A DNA stretch of 64,000 bases from Trichobilharzia szidati (GCA_944472155.2 OX235279.1:174757868-174821867), one strand, 5' to 3'. Shown: positions 31,405-41,988, counted from the stretch's first letter. A program made the numbers and translations. The notes: generated by a model from the letters alone, not told the origin.

Positions 31405-31523
31405 AGGAGATGAGTTAATACTACTGTATAACACTGAGTGATTTATCAAAATAAAATCTTATCCATAGTGGAGTTATACTCTACCACAGTGCAAAAGTTT
31501 TAAACTTATATCAAGGAGATGAG
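31405..31523 (+). mobile_element. Solo 99-bp PLE terminal unit with 10-bp target duplication
   Basis: AGGAGATGAG flanks the insert at 31405-31414 and 31514-31523. The insert 31415-31513 (TTAATACTACTGTATAACAC.. to ..AACTTATATCA) matches the 3' flank of the PLE at 61810-62614 over its whole length, 99 nt in both. It carries AAAATAAAATC and has no coding sequence. Confidence 0.9.
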
Positions 31524-31633
31524 AGATTATGGGTAATCGCATAGAGGACGCTGGAAAATAGAACAAAGTGGAAATAGGTTGTTGAAGCCCTATGTTCCAC
31601 TTGGAAGCCAAGGGAATAATAATAATAATACAG

Positions 31634-31849
31634 CCACGCTCGAATTTAGCAGCATCTGTGAGATATCGAAAATTGTCTTCTAACTGTCACTGGGATTGTA
31701 AATGCTGATTCTAGTCTGAAATGTCACAAGGTAGCCGGACGAGATCTAATGATTCAAGAGATGTTTAAGAGTCGTGGTGATGATGATTAAGTGCTGGCTG
31801 ATTCAGCCGAGATACTGGGTAATATGCGGAATCTGAAATGTTCCCATTA
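31634..31849. other. Unassigned stretch between RTE and LINE-K
   Basis: It might be the 5' part of the following LINE-K RT, but I cannot align it by eye. Confidence 0.35.
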
Positions 31850-33290
31850 GAATAGTGTTTACAGAGAGGAGGACAAATCTTTCAGTGATAATTATTGGGG
31901 GATTAGCTTCACTAACATAGTATATGAAGTTCTAGGTTTGATAATCATACTCTGACTTAGTAGTACTCAGGGGAAACAAACCCGGGAAAACCAGTCAAGC
32001 TTTAGGCTGGTAGGAGGGCGTAGTGATGATTTCATCACTGTAACAAATTCTCGAGCGTAGGCATATTTTCCGGCATCCAAAACCTGGGATGTTTCCTGAC
32101 CTGAAGGCGACAGTTGACTGCATTGACTGTGAGGCTCTGTGGCAATATTTGACTGTGAAGAGAGAGTGAAGAGGTACTCTACTCGAATTCACGCAGCCAT
32201 GTAAGAGTTGGTAGATACTTGTCATCTGAAAAGATGGCAACAAGGGTTTACGTCAGAGATACCCACTGTCCCAATTTTGTTTAATTTCATTATACACGTA
32301 GAAATGGAAAATACCCTAAATGAATTATGTCAGTTAGCGAATTCTTGACTGGTTTCCAACGACTTCTAAACATCTTGGAAAGAAATCTTAGTTTGCCTGG
32401 TATGCGATTCTCTCCCGTCAGTCATATAATGATGCTACAGGAATAGACTAAATCGACTCCTAACGCAAAGATAGGGAGTGAATCGGTAGAGTATGTTCAC
32501 CACTTAACCTTTTCGAGAAGTTGCATCAGCCCTAATACACTAACTGACTGCTGATGAAATCTCATAACAGATAGATACAAAGGTCTCGTGTAGGATTCGC
32601 TAACCTGCATCATCTCTGGCGTAAATGTGATATCCAGCTTGCTATCGATCGAACGACCTGTGTACTGCTTAACACTTCGTTCCATCCTGCTTTATGGCTG
32701 TCAGACATCGCCGTCGTCGACGGTGGAGGATATGAAGAGACTAGCTGTCTTTCATCATACGTGTCTCCCCGTGTTAAGTGGTACAATATGGTGAGCAATA
32801 TTGAGATTAGGCATTGAGTGTTAGGGAAGCAGTGTAAGTCAATCGATGAGGTTGTGAATCTACATCCACTGAGATGGCTAGGGAACGTGTTGTGCATACC
32901 GAATCAAACTTTTCTCCTTTGAGAGGTGCTACCTGAAATAGGATTCTGTTTGAAAGGAGTAAAGGGTGGTCATACCAAAATGAAGCATCGATCCATTGAG
33001 GTCTTTGACTCCTGGTTTGAGCCTACTATCTAAGGTATTGGCCACCTATTTAGGGTTCTCAGCATACTAAGAATCACCGGCTGGAGACTGTTAGTTATGT
33101 ACCTCAAAACCGTTGTCAATTGTTCATATTCATTCAGTCACTGTAAACGCCTATATTCACCAAGTCCTCATGTTTTTCCGCACTACTATTCTTCTCATTA
33201 TAGTTCTTCAGAATTTCTTGTTTCTTTTCTCTATTTTTGTGTGCTACTTGTGTATGGCGACTTGTACACGATATTCATTCATTTCTCAAG
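31850..33290 (+). mobile_element. LINE-K RT and C-terminal fossil
   Basis: The RT block DNYWGISFTNIVYEVLGLII lies at 31885-31945. The C-terminal RSILLYGCQTSPSSTVEDMKR-like block (about 32690-32745, in frames broken by stops) and the 3' UTR (33160-33260, GTGTGCTACTTGTGTATGGCGACTTG) follow. From about 32395 to 33065 it is mirrored by the - strand copy at 34000-34725. Confidence 0.75.
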
Positions 33291-33799
33291 CTGCTAGGGT
33301 TCTAGCTAGTGAAGTCTGTTGTTCGATTTGCCCAAGGGTCTTAACGTCAAGCACTCTAATATGAAGTGGTCAAGGTGATTTCAAAAGACTGTCAGTAGTG
33401 TGTTGCCACGTCTCGTCGCCATCAATGAACTCACGCCTTAAAGAAGGTGATAAACATTGCCTTACTGAGGCATTAACACTGGGCAAAAGGCAAGTAGATG
33501 AAGGTGGTCTAGATGAAGTGAGTGATGATCAAGAAAGCTCTATCTGCATGTGGAAATGTAAATGTGGAAATTGAAAAAGAAGGAGTGTTAGTGTAGTGTG
33601 ACTGCAAACCTCAGCGGACAACTGCTTGATACTAGTTACATATGGCCTGATTAAAGAGAGATCTTACTACCAACTAAGGACTACCTAGAGGTAAGTCATT
33701 ATGCATACTTATCGAGATTGACTTTTCTTTAATCCCCTCTCCAGAATGCAGAATGAACATAACTGGCTTGTTCGTCGTCTGAGGGAAACACCTAAATGA
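33291..33799. other. Unassigned stretch between the two inverted LINE-K copies
   Basis: No recognisable gene or repeat family. Confidence 0.4.
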
Positions 33800-34725
33800 A
33801 TGACTGACTGACATAGTTTCAACATAGAACTTTGCACAGAGGTGCAGCAGGAGTTCAAGTTGTCCCACTCCATGAAACACGTGAAGGCAGAAAAACAGGA
33901 TTGAAAAGGAGTGTAATAAGCCGAAAATTGAGGGAGAATGAATAGTAACACGGAAAAACAACTAGGGTCTAATGAATATTGCATATCTTTGCCAATGAGA
34001 ACGATTTTGAACAATGTCATCAACTGTTTCAAGGCATTGGTTCATAGAATCCTAAGGACTCCAACCAGGCAGTTCACGCCTCCCTACGTGGTTGGCTCAA
34101 AGTGACTGTTAAAGATTTCATGGACTGGTCCCATGTTGTGGTTTGACTATTGACACCTCTTTCCCTATGTCAACTGACATTTCCCGTCGAGGATGGCGAT
34201 GGCTAGGCCTGCATGCATGCGTTACACATTCCCTAGCCATCTCAATCGATGTAGTTTCACAACCTCATCGATTGACTTACACTCCTTCCCTAACACTGAA
34301 TACCTAACCTCAATAATGCTCACGATATTATACCACCTGACAAAGGAGATAGAATAGAGACACGTATGATGAAAGACAGCTACTCTCTTCATATCCTCCA
34401 CCGTCGACGACGGCGATGTCTGACAACCATAAAGCAGGATGGAACGAAGTGTTAAGCAGTACACAGGTCGTTTGATCGAGAGCAAGCTGGATATCACATT
34501 TACGTAAGAGATGATTCAGGTTAGCGAATCCTACACGAGACCTTTGTATCTCTCCGTGATGAGATTTCATCAGCAGTCAGTTAGTGTATTAGGGCTGATG
34601 CAACTTCTCGAAAAGGTTAAGTGGTGAACATACTCTATCGATTCAATCCCTATCTTTGTGTTATGAGTCGATTTAGTCTATTCTTGTAGCGTCATTATAC
34701 GATTGACGGGAGAGAATTGCATGAA
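33800..34725 (-). mobile_element. LINE-K, inverted partner copy
   Basis: On the - strand it encodes RSILLYGCQTSPSSTVEDMK (34400-34455), RYSVLGKECKSIDEVVKLHR (34250-34310) and the GRREL..-type end. The 3' UTR (33825-33978) follows and it finishes ..TATGTCAGTCAGTC near 33805. It shares with 31850-33290 the unusual SPSSTVEDMK variant, where other LINE-K copies have WSLRVEDMK. Confidence 0.85.
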
Positions 34726-35104
34726 GTCATGCGAAGATTACTGCTGAAGATATGCAGAAGATTGTATTTTTTTTCCAGCGTATTCACCCGGGAGGACTAT
34801 ATCACATTTTCCCTGGTAATAAGTCAATTCCTAAGTCACTGAAGTCAGTTAACGTCAATTTCATCAGTACATCTATCATCAAACTAAACAGAAATAGGAA
34901 AATTTAGTAGTTCCACGTTGAAACCAACTCAGTTTGTCAAAAGAGTGCGGTAGGAGGTCATCAATTAAGTGAAGTGTACGAATGAAGCAAGCATTCAGTT
35001 GTAGCACAGTGGATAATTCTGAACCATATCACCTACAGTCTTCAACCTGTAGTTTCACTTGTCTCACAGGTTTTAGTCAAGCAACTTGCCCTGCGTATGG
35101 TGGC
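34726..35104. other. Unassigned stretch
   Basis: No feature recognised, apart from a T8 run near 34770. Confidence 0.4.
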
Positions 35105-35240
35105 CTAACATGGATGGTAGACTAACATGGATGCAAGTGAAAAGTACAGCAGAAGACAGAAGCAAGTGGAGGCGTGCAGTTGAAGCCCTATGTTCCACTA
35201 GGAACCCAAGGGAACAATAATCAATAATAATAATGGTAGC
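35105..35240 (+). mobile_element. RTE LINE 3' tail, about 130 bp
   Basis: Encodes TWMQVKSTAEDRSKWRRAVE then ALCSTRNPREQ and stop, nearly identical to the end of the full-length RTE, followed by TCAATAATAATAATGG. It is strongly 5' truncated but young-looking. Confidence 0.9.
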
Positions 35241-35559
35241 CTACAACAACAGATGTAGGTCAATAAAGTGTTATCTAGTATACTTAAAATGCTTCTTATC
35301 TAATTTTACTACTATACTAACCATATCGAGATGGATATGCACATCAAATATCTCAGTTATTCCGAACAACCAAGGTTTATAACTTTAGTGATGGAATTAC
35401 CTGCCTATACTAACTGTAAGACCAACTATGTCGCTCACGTCACAGAAACACTAAGTATCTTTTAGGTAGGATGGCCACTTCGCATCAGTCATAGACCCTG
35501 ATGTGCACTGTCATTTGCCCACTCCATCTAAAGTCAGCATTTTCCTGACCGACTGACTT
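35241..35559. other. Unassigned stretch
   Basis: No gene or repeat family recognised. Confidence 0.4.
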
Positions 35560-36660
35560 TTTTGAAGTCCAAAGAAACGTAGACCCATTACAGTTACTTG
35601 TGCTATTTTGAAATTAATGGAGGAATTACTTTTACTCAACCATGAACATTCCTGGAAAAGTTTTAATGACCCTAAACAGCTTGCACATAAACGGGGCAGA
35701 AGTAATGTAGATGCTGTTACTGTCTTACACCATAATATTGTTTACTGTTTGGATAAAGCAGCCACATGCACTTCTGACTGTGTACTCACATGATTTTTAT
35801 CAAATAAGCTTCCCCTTACCCAAATCTAGTTCTGGTCTGTTAAATGGTCGCATTCTTATTTCTCGAACAGAATACAGTATGCTGTATATAAAGGCGAATC
35901 TTCCTCTGCCCTGCTTGCTGAAACTGTAATCCCTCAACGTGCTGTTCTCTCTCCAACTCTTCTTCTTTCTTCTTTTTCATTATTCGCCTCTTCGGGAAGA
36001 AATCAACTTCGTTAAATGCGTTGATGATATGACTGTCTCGCTGCCAGTCATGTTTCGATCTGACAATTTCAAACTGAATAGCTTTTTGTTGAACACAAGC
36101 CAGGGAGTGGTCAGAGCCAAGTGGTTTCACCTTAAATCTCCATAAATTTCATACAGTTAACTTCTCCTTCCGGCATAAACGTGATCTACACGAACTGGTC
36201 CGTTCGCATGATGCTTGTAGCATAGCATAGAGGGCACTGAAGTAGAAACGAAGTCAAGCATAGAATTACTTGGAGTAGTTCTATCTTCCCACTTTTCGTG
36301 GCCAGCCATCCCATATCTTGTCGATTTCTGAGAAAACGTTCCGTCTAACTTACTACATTAAGAAGTTGAGACGATCAGGAATCACTCAAACTCTACTTTT
36401 ACAATTGATTAACTACTTCAGCTCACCTCTTGATCTTTACTGCTCCCCCCTTAATCTTTCCTGGGCTACTCAAAAAGGACCATTGCATATTGTGAAGAGC
36501 ATTAAAGCTTGCCAGTAAGGCAAGAGATTGGCTACTAAGTGTGCCGGTAATACTGTAGTTGACAAACACCTTGTATCATGTGAGAAATGGTCTAAATCCA
36601 TATTGTCTGACCCTCAGAACTCTGTTTATTCGCAAATCTCCCCGCCTTGCATCTCAGTTT
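35560..36660 (+). mobile_element. Family J LINE fossil, RT and C-terminal region
   Basis: KLMEELLLLNHEHSWKSFND and PKQLAHKRGRSNVDAVTVLH (35608-35730) match the family J RT at 5918-6060. VDDMTVSL (36020) replaces the YADD box. The C-terminal blocks run to CKSPRLASQ-like sequence near 36645, where the family C element begins in opposite orientation. Confidence 0.85.
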
Positions 36661-38240
36661 ACAGTTTACAATTTATTTAGGATAGTAGGCTATATGCCTG
36701 TGTTTGTTGCACACAGGAGGTCCAATCTCGCCTTGAATGAATCAACGGATGGTGCTGACACGACGTGTCCCGGTAGGGAGTTCCAATGGTTCACAATTCG
36801 ATGCGAAAAACGGATCTCCAGACGCAGAAGATTCGACCGTGGTTTTTGAACCTTGAGGTGATGTCCTCGCAATTGGTTGGTGCTAGAAGGAAGAAATAAA
36901 TTAGGTAAATTAGCTCCAAAATCATTTCTTAGGATACGGTATGCTAGTATCAGGTCACTCCTAAGTCGTCTGTATGACAGTGGAAATAAACCCAGTCGAC
37001 TTAACCTCTCCTCATATGAGAGGGTTGAGAAACCCTTTATTAGCTTAGTTCCTACTCTTTGCACCCTTTCTAATAAGTCTATTTCGTATTTGAAACACGG
37101 GCCCGCTGCCTGGATCCCATATTCCAAATGAGCTCTGATATAAGTCGGATATAATATACGAAATATATCAGCGTCAAAGTTCGCAAAAGCCTTGCGTATG
37201 GCCCATAATATTCGAAAACCCTTAGTGGCTGCAGCTCTACAGTTTGTTGCTGTTTTCAAGTCATACTGCACAACCACTCCCAAGTCCTTGTACTCAGTGA
37301 CCACTGGGAGAGTAATGTCATTCATTGAGTAATTGTGCACGTGACTATGGGATACATGCATAACTACACTCTTGCTTAAGTTAATCTCCAAGGCCCAGTG
37401 CTTACACCAATCACTTAACAAGTCTAAATCTTCCTGCAAAGCAAGTTGATCACTGTCATCGTGTAAAGCCCTCCATATCTTGATGTCATCAGCAAACAGT
37501 AAGCAGGATGACTTAACTACGGATAGAATCCCATTAACATAAATCAGGAAAAGAAGTGGGCCTAGAACTGTACCCTGAGGAACGCCACTCTTAACCGATT
37601 CCCATGTTGATGAAACCCCGTTAACTCGTACTCTTTGTCTTCTGTCCTTTAGAAAGTCTTGAATCCAGTCGGCAACCACTTTATTGATTCCCATACTACC
37701 TAACTTTACTAGAAGACCTGAATGAGAAACCCTGTCAAACGCCTTGCTAAGGTCGATGAATATGTCATCCTCCGGGATATTAGCATCAGCTGAGCTTGCC
37801 CAACTTTCTCTGGCCAAAAGAAGGTTGGTCAAGCAAGAATGACCTGCTCTAAAACCATGCTGTTCCACAGCGAAAAGTTTGTTCCCTTCAATGAACTGAA
37901 TAATAGCATCACGAATTATTCTTTCTAGTAGTTTAACAACAATACTGGTCAAACTAACAGGACGATAGTTCTGAACTAAGTTTCTAGATCCGGTTTTGAA
38001 GACCGGACTAATGATGGCATCTTTCCAGTCTCTTGGACATTTAGACTGGTCCAGAGACATATTGAAGATTACCGACAATGGCTCGGCTATGTTTTCAGCC
38101 AATGCTGTTAATATATGTGGGTGGAGTTCATCAGGGCCACTGGACTTACGAGGATTGAGCCTTAGAATCCACTTTAGGACAGTATCCTTTCCAATGAATG
38201 AGGGTTCCATTTTCAGCATTAATGCTTTTTCATCTTTGTC
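36661..38240 (-). mobile_element. Family C LINE (CR1-like), 5' truncated, with intact RT frame
   Basis: Contains the uninterrupted frame 36690-38219. The 3' end reads ..TAAATTGTAAACTGTAAACTG, a short tandem tail. It joins family J sequence at CATCTCA/GTTTACAG near 36658. I cannot find the rest of the family J copy beyond 38240, nor a target duplication, so the left part of J may simply have ended there. Confidence 0.85.
36690..38219 (-). CDS. CR1-type reverse transcriptase, 509 residues, 5'-truncated ORF2
   Basis: The RNA-directed DNA polymerase of a non-LTR retrotransposon. Motifs in order: SSGPDELHPHIL (about 26-37), NYRPVSLTSIVVKLLERII (84-102), EQHGFRAGHSCLTN (119-132), FIDLSKAFDRVSH (154-166, catalytic Asp), SGVPQGTVLGPLLFLIYVNG (211-230), FADDIK (242-247, catalytic Asp pair), and the C-terminal LEYGIQAAGPCFKYE and FSHRIVNHWNSLPGHVV blocks. 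The N-terminal apurinic-like endonuclease normally found in this family is absent, so the insertion is 5' truncated and not autonomous. The ATG is the first Met in a frame that is open a little upstream. Absence of stops over 509 codons points to recent arrival. Confidence 0.92.
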   Translation of the reverse strand: MLKMEPSFIGKDTVLKWILRLNPRKSSGPDELHPHILTALAENIAEPLSVIFNMSLDQSKCPRDWKDAIISPVFKTGSRNLVQNYRPVSLTSIVVKLLERIIRDAIIQFIEGNKLFAVEQHGFRAGHSCLTNLLLARESWASSADANIPEDDIFIDLSKAFDRVSHSGLLVKLGSMGINKVVADWIQDFLKDRRQRVRVNGVSSTWESVKSGVPQGTVLGPLLFLIYVNGILSVVKSSCLLFADDIKIWRALHDDSDQLALQEDLDLLSDWCKHWALEINLSKSVVMHVSHSHVHNYSMNDITLPVVTEYKDLGVVVQYDLKTATNCRAAATKGFRILWAIRKAFANFDADIFRILYPTYIRAHLEYGIQAAGPCFKYEIDLLERVQRVGTKLIKGFSTLSYEERLSRLGLFPLSYRRLRSDLILAYRILRNDFGANLPNLFLPSSTNQLRGHHLKVQKPRSNLLRLEIRFSHRIVNHWNSLPGHVVSAPSVDSFKARLDLLCATNTGI

Positions 38241-38819
38241 TGTGTGTAACTACCTGTAAGATGCCATTCCACAACCTTCGTTGTAGATTTCCCTGGCGAA
38301 GTGTCCAAGAGCTGAAGGCCGCTTAAATTCCCTTCAAATTGCATTTATCATCATTTCAGTTGCCTGTCAGGTGGCTAAGTTTCTGTCTTAGTCAAAGTGT
38401 CATTTACTCTTGACTTCTACCATCAATCTACCTAAGAATAAATAGCAAACTGTTTTTACTTATCACCGCTGCCTCTCTTATTCATTCGGTTTTCTCTATC
38501 TATCATTGTTGAGGATAACCATATCACTTTTATGCTCATCTGTTCTTGAATGAGTCCGTTAATCACGCTAGATGTTTTGGGTTGATATGTTTTTGTGCTT
38601 TGTAAGATTTTGCCTCCTCCTTATAACTTCTCGTTGAAAAACAACTAGAGATTGTCTGCCACTGTCTCCACATTGCGTTCCTTCTAGTTTCTTCATGTCG
38701 ACGGAAGAATAGACGATATTCCCTATGAACAGCCACCTTACCATAAGCCTTAATTCATCTCGCTGTATATCCATGAATTAAGCCTGCTTAAATGTCTAAG
38801 TAATTTAACTGATTACTCG
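38241..38819. other. Unassigned stretch before the full-length RTE
   Basis: No repeat family recognised; AT-rich with T and CT runs. Confidence 0.45.
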
Positions 38820-38843
38820 TACAACGAAATGAAATTATTATTA

Positions 38844-39458
38844 TTATTGTTCCCTTGGGTTCCTAGTGGAACATAGGGCTTCAACTGCACGTCTCCACTT
38901 GCTTCTGTCTTGTGCTGTACTTTTCACTTGCGTCCATGTTATTCCATACTGTTTCATCTCCTCCTCACACGATCTCCTCCATGTCACCCTTGGACGTCCC
39001 ACTCGCCGCTTCCCTTTCGGGTTCCACTCGAGGGCTTGACGCGCGATGTCACTCAACGGCCTCCTCAGCGAGTGTCCAATCCATCTCCACTTCCTCCTGC
39101 ATATTTGTTGGGCGATTGGTTCCTGTTTCGTTTGTTCCCATAGCTTCTTGTTTGTGATTCTTTCCGGCCATCTAATCTTCAGTATGGAGCGAAGACAGTT
39201 GTTGATAAAGGTCTGCAACCTGTTGAAAATATTCTTGGTGACCCGCCAAGTTTCTGATCCGTAAAGCAAAATTGACTTCACGTTTGTATTGAAAATCCGA
39301 ATTTTGTTGTTGATGGTGAGTGACGAAGATTTCCAGATTGGTTTCAGGTTGATGAATGTGTTTCTCGCCTTCCCGATTCTCGATTTGACATCCTCGTCCG
39401 TTCCTCCTGTGGTTGAGACAATGCTCCCCAGATAAGTGAAAGAAGTAACCTCTTTCAA
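38844..39458 (-). CDS. RTE ORF, C-terminal part after a frameshift
   Basis: 204 codons that continue the RTE protein: [23 protein letters not shown] block at the N-terminus, ILLYGSETWRVTKNIFNRLQ, KLWEQTKQEPIAQQICRRKW, the GHSLRRPLSDIARQALEW block, KGKRRVGRPRVTWRRSCEEE, and the end CSTRNPREQ. The same blocks in one frame are visible in decayed copies, showing that it belongs to the same ORF. Function of this region in RTE proteins is unsettled. It ends nine bases before the target duplication, almost without a 3' UTR. Confidence 0.9.
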   Translation of the reverse strand: MKEVTSFTYLGSIVSTTGGTDEDVKSRIGKARNTFINLKPIWKSSSLTINNKIRIFNTNVKSILLYGSETWRVTKNIFNRLQTFINNCLRSILKIRWPERITNKKLWEQTKQEPIAQQICRRKWRWIGHSLRRPLSDIARQALEWNPKGKRRVGRPRVTWRRSCEEEMKQYGITWTQVKSTAQDRSKWRRAVEALCSTRNPREQ

Positions 39459-41988
39459 ATCCCTCCCGTTGATGGTGATTGGCGCTGGATGTTGCTGCTG
39501 TGTGTTGTTGGTTGGTTATTTTCATAACCTCCGTCTTGTCTATGTTCACCTGCAGTCCTGTCTTTGCTGCTTCTTCGACCAGTTTGTCGGTTTTCGCTTG
39601 TAAGTCTTCGATTTTGTGTGACATCAAACATAAATCATCCGCAAAATCCAGGTCTTCTAGGTTCTTCACGTCGGTCCAGGATATCCCTGTCTTCTCGTTT
39701 CCCACTGTCTGACGCATAATCCAGTCCACCACAATTAGGAATATCATTGGTGATAATAAGCACCCTTGTCTGACTCCTGTGTTTACTCCAAACGCCTCGC
39801 TGAGTTTTCCGTTGTGGATCACTTGACATGTGCCGTTGTCGTACAGTTGTTGAATAAGGTTGATGAATATTTGGGGTACGCCGTAGTACTCGAGTAGTTT
39901 CCAAATTACTTCGCGGTCAACGCTGTCGAAGGCCTTCTCAAAGTCTATGAAGTTGAGGTAGAGATTTGATTGCCATTCCATGCTTTGTTCGATGATAATG
40001 CGTAGAGTTGCAATTTGGTCAGAACATGATTTGCCTTTCCTGAATCCAGCTTGTTCTGGTCGGAGTTCTGTATCCAGTGCGTCCTTGATTCTCTCCAGGA
40101 TGATGCGACTCAGGATTTTACTTGGCGTCGACAGGAGCATGATTCCTCGCCAGTTCTTGCAGAGTCCCAGGTCGCCCTTCTTTGGTAGTTTCACCAGGTA
40201 ACCTTTCCTCCAGTCAGTAGGCACCTTTCCCTCTTTCCAGATCTTTTGCAATAATGGAGTCAGCATATCTGCCGTCGTTTCTGGGTCCGCTTTCAGTGCT
40301 TCCGGGGGTATTCCATCTGGTCCAGCTGCTTTTCCAGCTTTCAGAAGCTTGATTGCATTCATGACTTCAGTTTTCGTTGGAGGATTGGTGTCAACTTGCA
40401 GTTGTGTACGTGCTGTTGTTGGTATTACTGGACGGGTTGTAGGTGGTGGTCGATTCAAGAGTCCTTTGAAGTGGTCCGCCCATTGTTTAATCTGTCTTTC
40501 TTCTTTGGTAATTGGGTTCCCTTGGCTGTCTTTTATAGGTTTCACTTGTGTTGATCTCTTCCCGGATAGAGACTTGGTTATCTGATATAGTGTCCTCAGA
40601 TCCCTTTTGCCTGCTGCCTTCTCAGCTTCAGTGGCCAGGTTGTCGTGGAATTGTCTTTTGTCCTTCCTGGCACTCTTCTTCACTTCTTTGTCCAGTGCTG
40701 TGTAAGTTGAGTTCAGCGTCTCTTTCTCTTGTCCATCTTTGCATTGAATCATTTTTTCTTTCACCTTTCTCCTCTCCTCTATTAGTTTCCAAGTGTCTGT
40801 TGAGAGCCATTCCTTGTCTTGTTTCTTCTTTCTTCCTAAAACCGTTGAGCACGTTTCGTTGAAAATTACCTTCAGAGAGTTCCAGTGGTCTTCCACGGAT
40901 GATTCCTCAGTGGTGCCACGTAGTGTTTCCTGCTTTGCTCTGACAGTTGCAGTGAAAGTGTCCTTTGTGGTTGTGTCTTTCAGTTTTTGCGTGTTGAACT
41001 TGCATTGTGGCCTATCCCCAGGTATCCTCGAGGCTTTCAGCTTCACCTTGAATGTCCCTTGTACTAGATAGTGGTCTGAACCCACATCTGCTCCTCTCCT
41101 CGATCTTGTGTCCAGTAGGCTCCGTCTCCACTTCCTTGAGATTGAAATGAAGTCTATCTGGTTTTTGGTGTGTCCATCTGGTGAAATCCATGTTGCTTTG
41201 TGTATATCCCTGTGTTTGAACACACTGCCACCAATCACCAAATCATTGAAGGCGCAGAAGTCTGAGAAGAGTTCGCCATTTTCGTTCATTTCACCGAGGG
41301 CCTCACGACCCATGGTGAGTTCTCTTCCTGTATTGTCTCCTCCCAGTTTCGCATTCATGTCGCCCATCAGGATTTTGATATCGCTCTTTGGGACGTTGTC
41401 CATTACTGTTTGTAGTTGACTGTAGAAATCCTCCTTCTTCTCATGTTCTGAGGCGTTTGTAGGCGCGTAGCACTGAATGATTGTAACCTTTTTTCCTTTT
41501 GAGTTGAACCTGGCTGTCATTATCCTGGAGGAGATTGGTTCCCACTGCATTAGAGCTTTAGCCGCTGTTGGTGACATCATGATGGCTACTCCCTCGGTGT
41601 GCTCGTGATTGTCCTCTGGGTGACCGGAGTAGATTATTGTCTCTCCAGTTGATAGTTGGCTCCTTCCACATCCGTTCCATCTGCTCTCACAGATTCCCAA
41701 CACTTCTATTTTATATCTCCTCATTTCTGCGGCTACCTGAGCAGCCTTCCCAGCTTCGTACATTGTACGAACATTCCACGTCCCCATCCTTATTTTCGCT
41801 TTCATCGAAAGAAGGCACATCGGCTGACTGGCTTCCCGAAGGCTTTCACCAGCCCGCGTCATTTCACTTCCCCGATTCCAGCGAAAAATAAGGTCACTAT
41901 TTGTAATTTTAGGATTTTGAATATATTTGTGCGTTGAAGTTTTAGTAGCAATTTGGTTAAGTTTTGGGGGTGGAGTTGCTAGCACCAC
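39172..41988 (-). CDS. RTE ORF, endonuclease and reverse transcriptase (major part)
   Basis: A 938-codon frame. The apurinic-like endonuclease has MGTWNVRTMYEAGK (68-81, Asn72), GICESRW (98-104, Glu101), QCYAPTN (172-178), MGDMNAKLGG (208-217), KNQIDFISI (275-283) and GSDHYLV (303-309). The RT has AGPDGIPPEALK (555-566), EQAGFRKGKSC (645-655), FIDFEKAFDSVDRE (680-693), GVRQGCLLSPMIFLIVVDWI (738-757) and DFADDLCLMS (781-790, catalytic pair). It nicks genomic DNA and reverse transcribes its RNA from the nick. After about residue 835 the frame is false: the true continuation is 38844-39458 in another frame, so an indel near 39475 splits the ORF. The upstream leader is in frame without an earlier ATG that I can justify. 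Confidence 0.93.
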   Translation of the reverse strand: MVLATPPPKLNQIATKTSTHKYIQNPKITNSDLIFRWNRGSEMTRAGESLREASQPMCLLSMKAKIRMGTWNVRTMYEAGKAAQVAAEMRRYKIEVLGICESRWNGCGRSQLSTGETIIYSGHPEDNHEHTEGVAIMMSPTAAKALMQWEPISSRIMTARFNSKGKKVTIIQCYAPTNASEHEKKEDFYSQLQTVMDNVPKSDIKILMGDMNAKLGGDNTGRELTMGREALGEMNENGELFSDFCAFNDLVIGGSVFKHRDIHKATWISPDGHTKNQIDFISISRKWRRSLLDTRSRRGADVGSDHYLVQGTFKVKLKASRIPGDRPQCKFNTQKLKDTTTKDTFTATVRAKQETLRGTTEESSVEDHWNSLKVIFNETCSTVLGRKKKQDKEWLSTDTWKLIEERRKVKEKMIQCKDGQEKETLNSTYTALDKEVKKSARKDKRQFHDNLATEAEKAAGKRDLRTLYQITKSLSGKRSTQVKPIKDSQGNPITKEERQIKQWADHFKGLLNRPPPTTRPVIPTTARTQLQVDTNPPTKTEVMNAIKLLKAGKAAGPDGIPPEALKADPETTADMLTPLLQKIWKEGKVPTDWRKGYLVKLPKKGDLGLCKNWRGIMLLSTPSKILSRIILERIKDALDTELRPEQAGFRKGKSCSDQIATLRIIIEQSMEWQSNLYLNFIDFEKAFDSVDREVIWKLLEYYGVPQIFINLIQQLYDNGTCQVIHNGKLSEAFGVNTGVRQGCLLSPMIFLIVVDWIMRQTVGNEKTGISWTDVKNLEDLDFADDLCLMSHKIEDLQAKTDKLVEEAAKTGLQVNIDKTEVMKITNQQHTAATSSANHHQREGFERGYFFHLSGEHCLNHRRNGRGCQIENREGEKHIHQPETNLEIFVTHHQQQNSDFQYKREVNFALRIRNLAGHQEYFQQVADLYQQLSSLHTED

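Larger units (their letters stand above)
27168..31633 (+). mobile_element. RTE LINE fossil carrying three later insertions
   Basis: The endonuclease starts with GKAAHVAREMRRYGIEVLGI (27190) and continues with ELYRQLQIVMDNIPND (27735), the [18 protein letters not shown] region (27970), the RT region (30170-30640) and the C-terminus, ending GAAGCCCTATGTTCCACTTGG.. (AAT)n at 31633. It is interrupted by SINE-B (27456-27690), a family J LINE (28543-29508) and a PLE terminal unit (31415-31513). Many frameshifts. Confidence 0.85.

Noticed and set aside
39980..41891. Several 73-104 codon + strand frames
   Set aside because: They are antisense shadows of the RTE ORF on the - strand.
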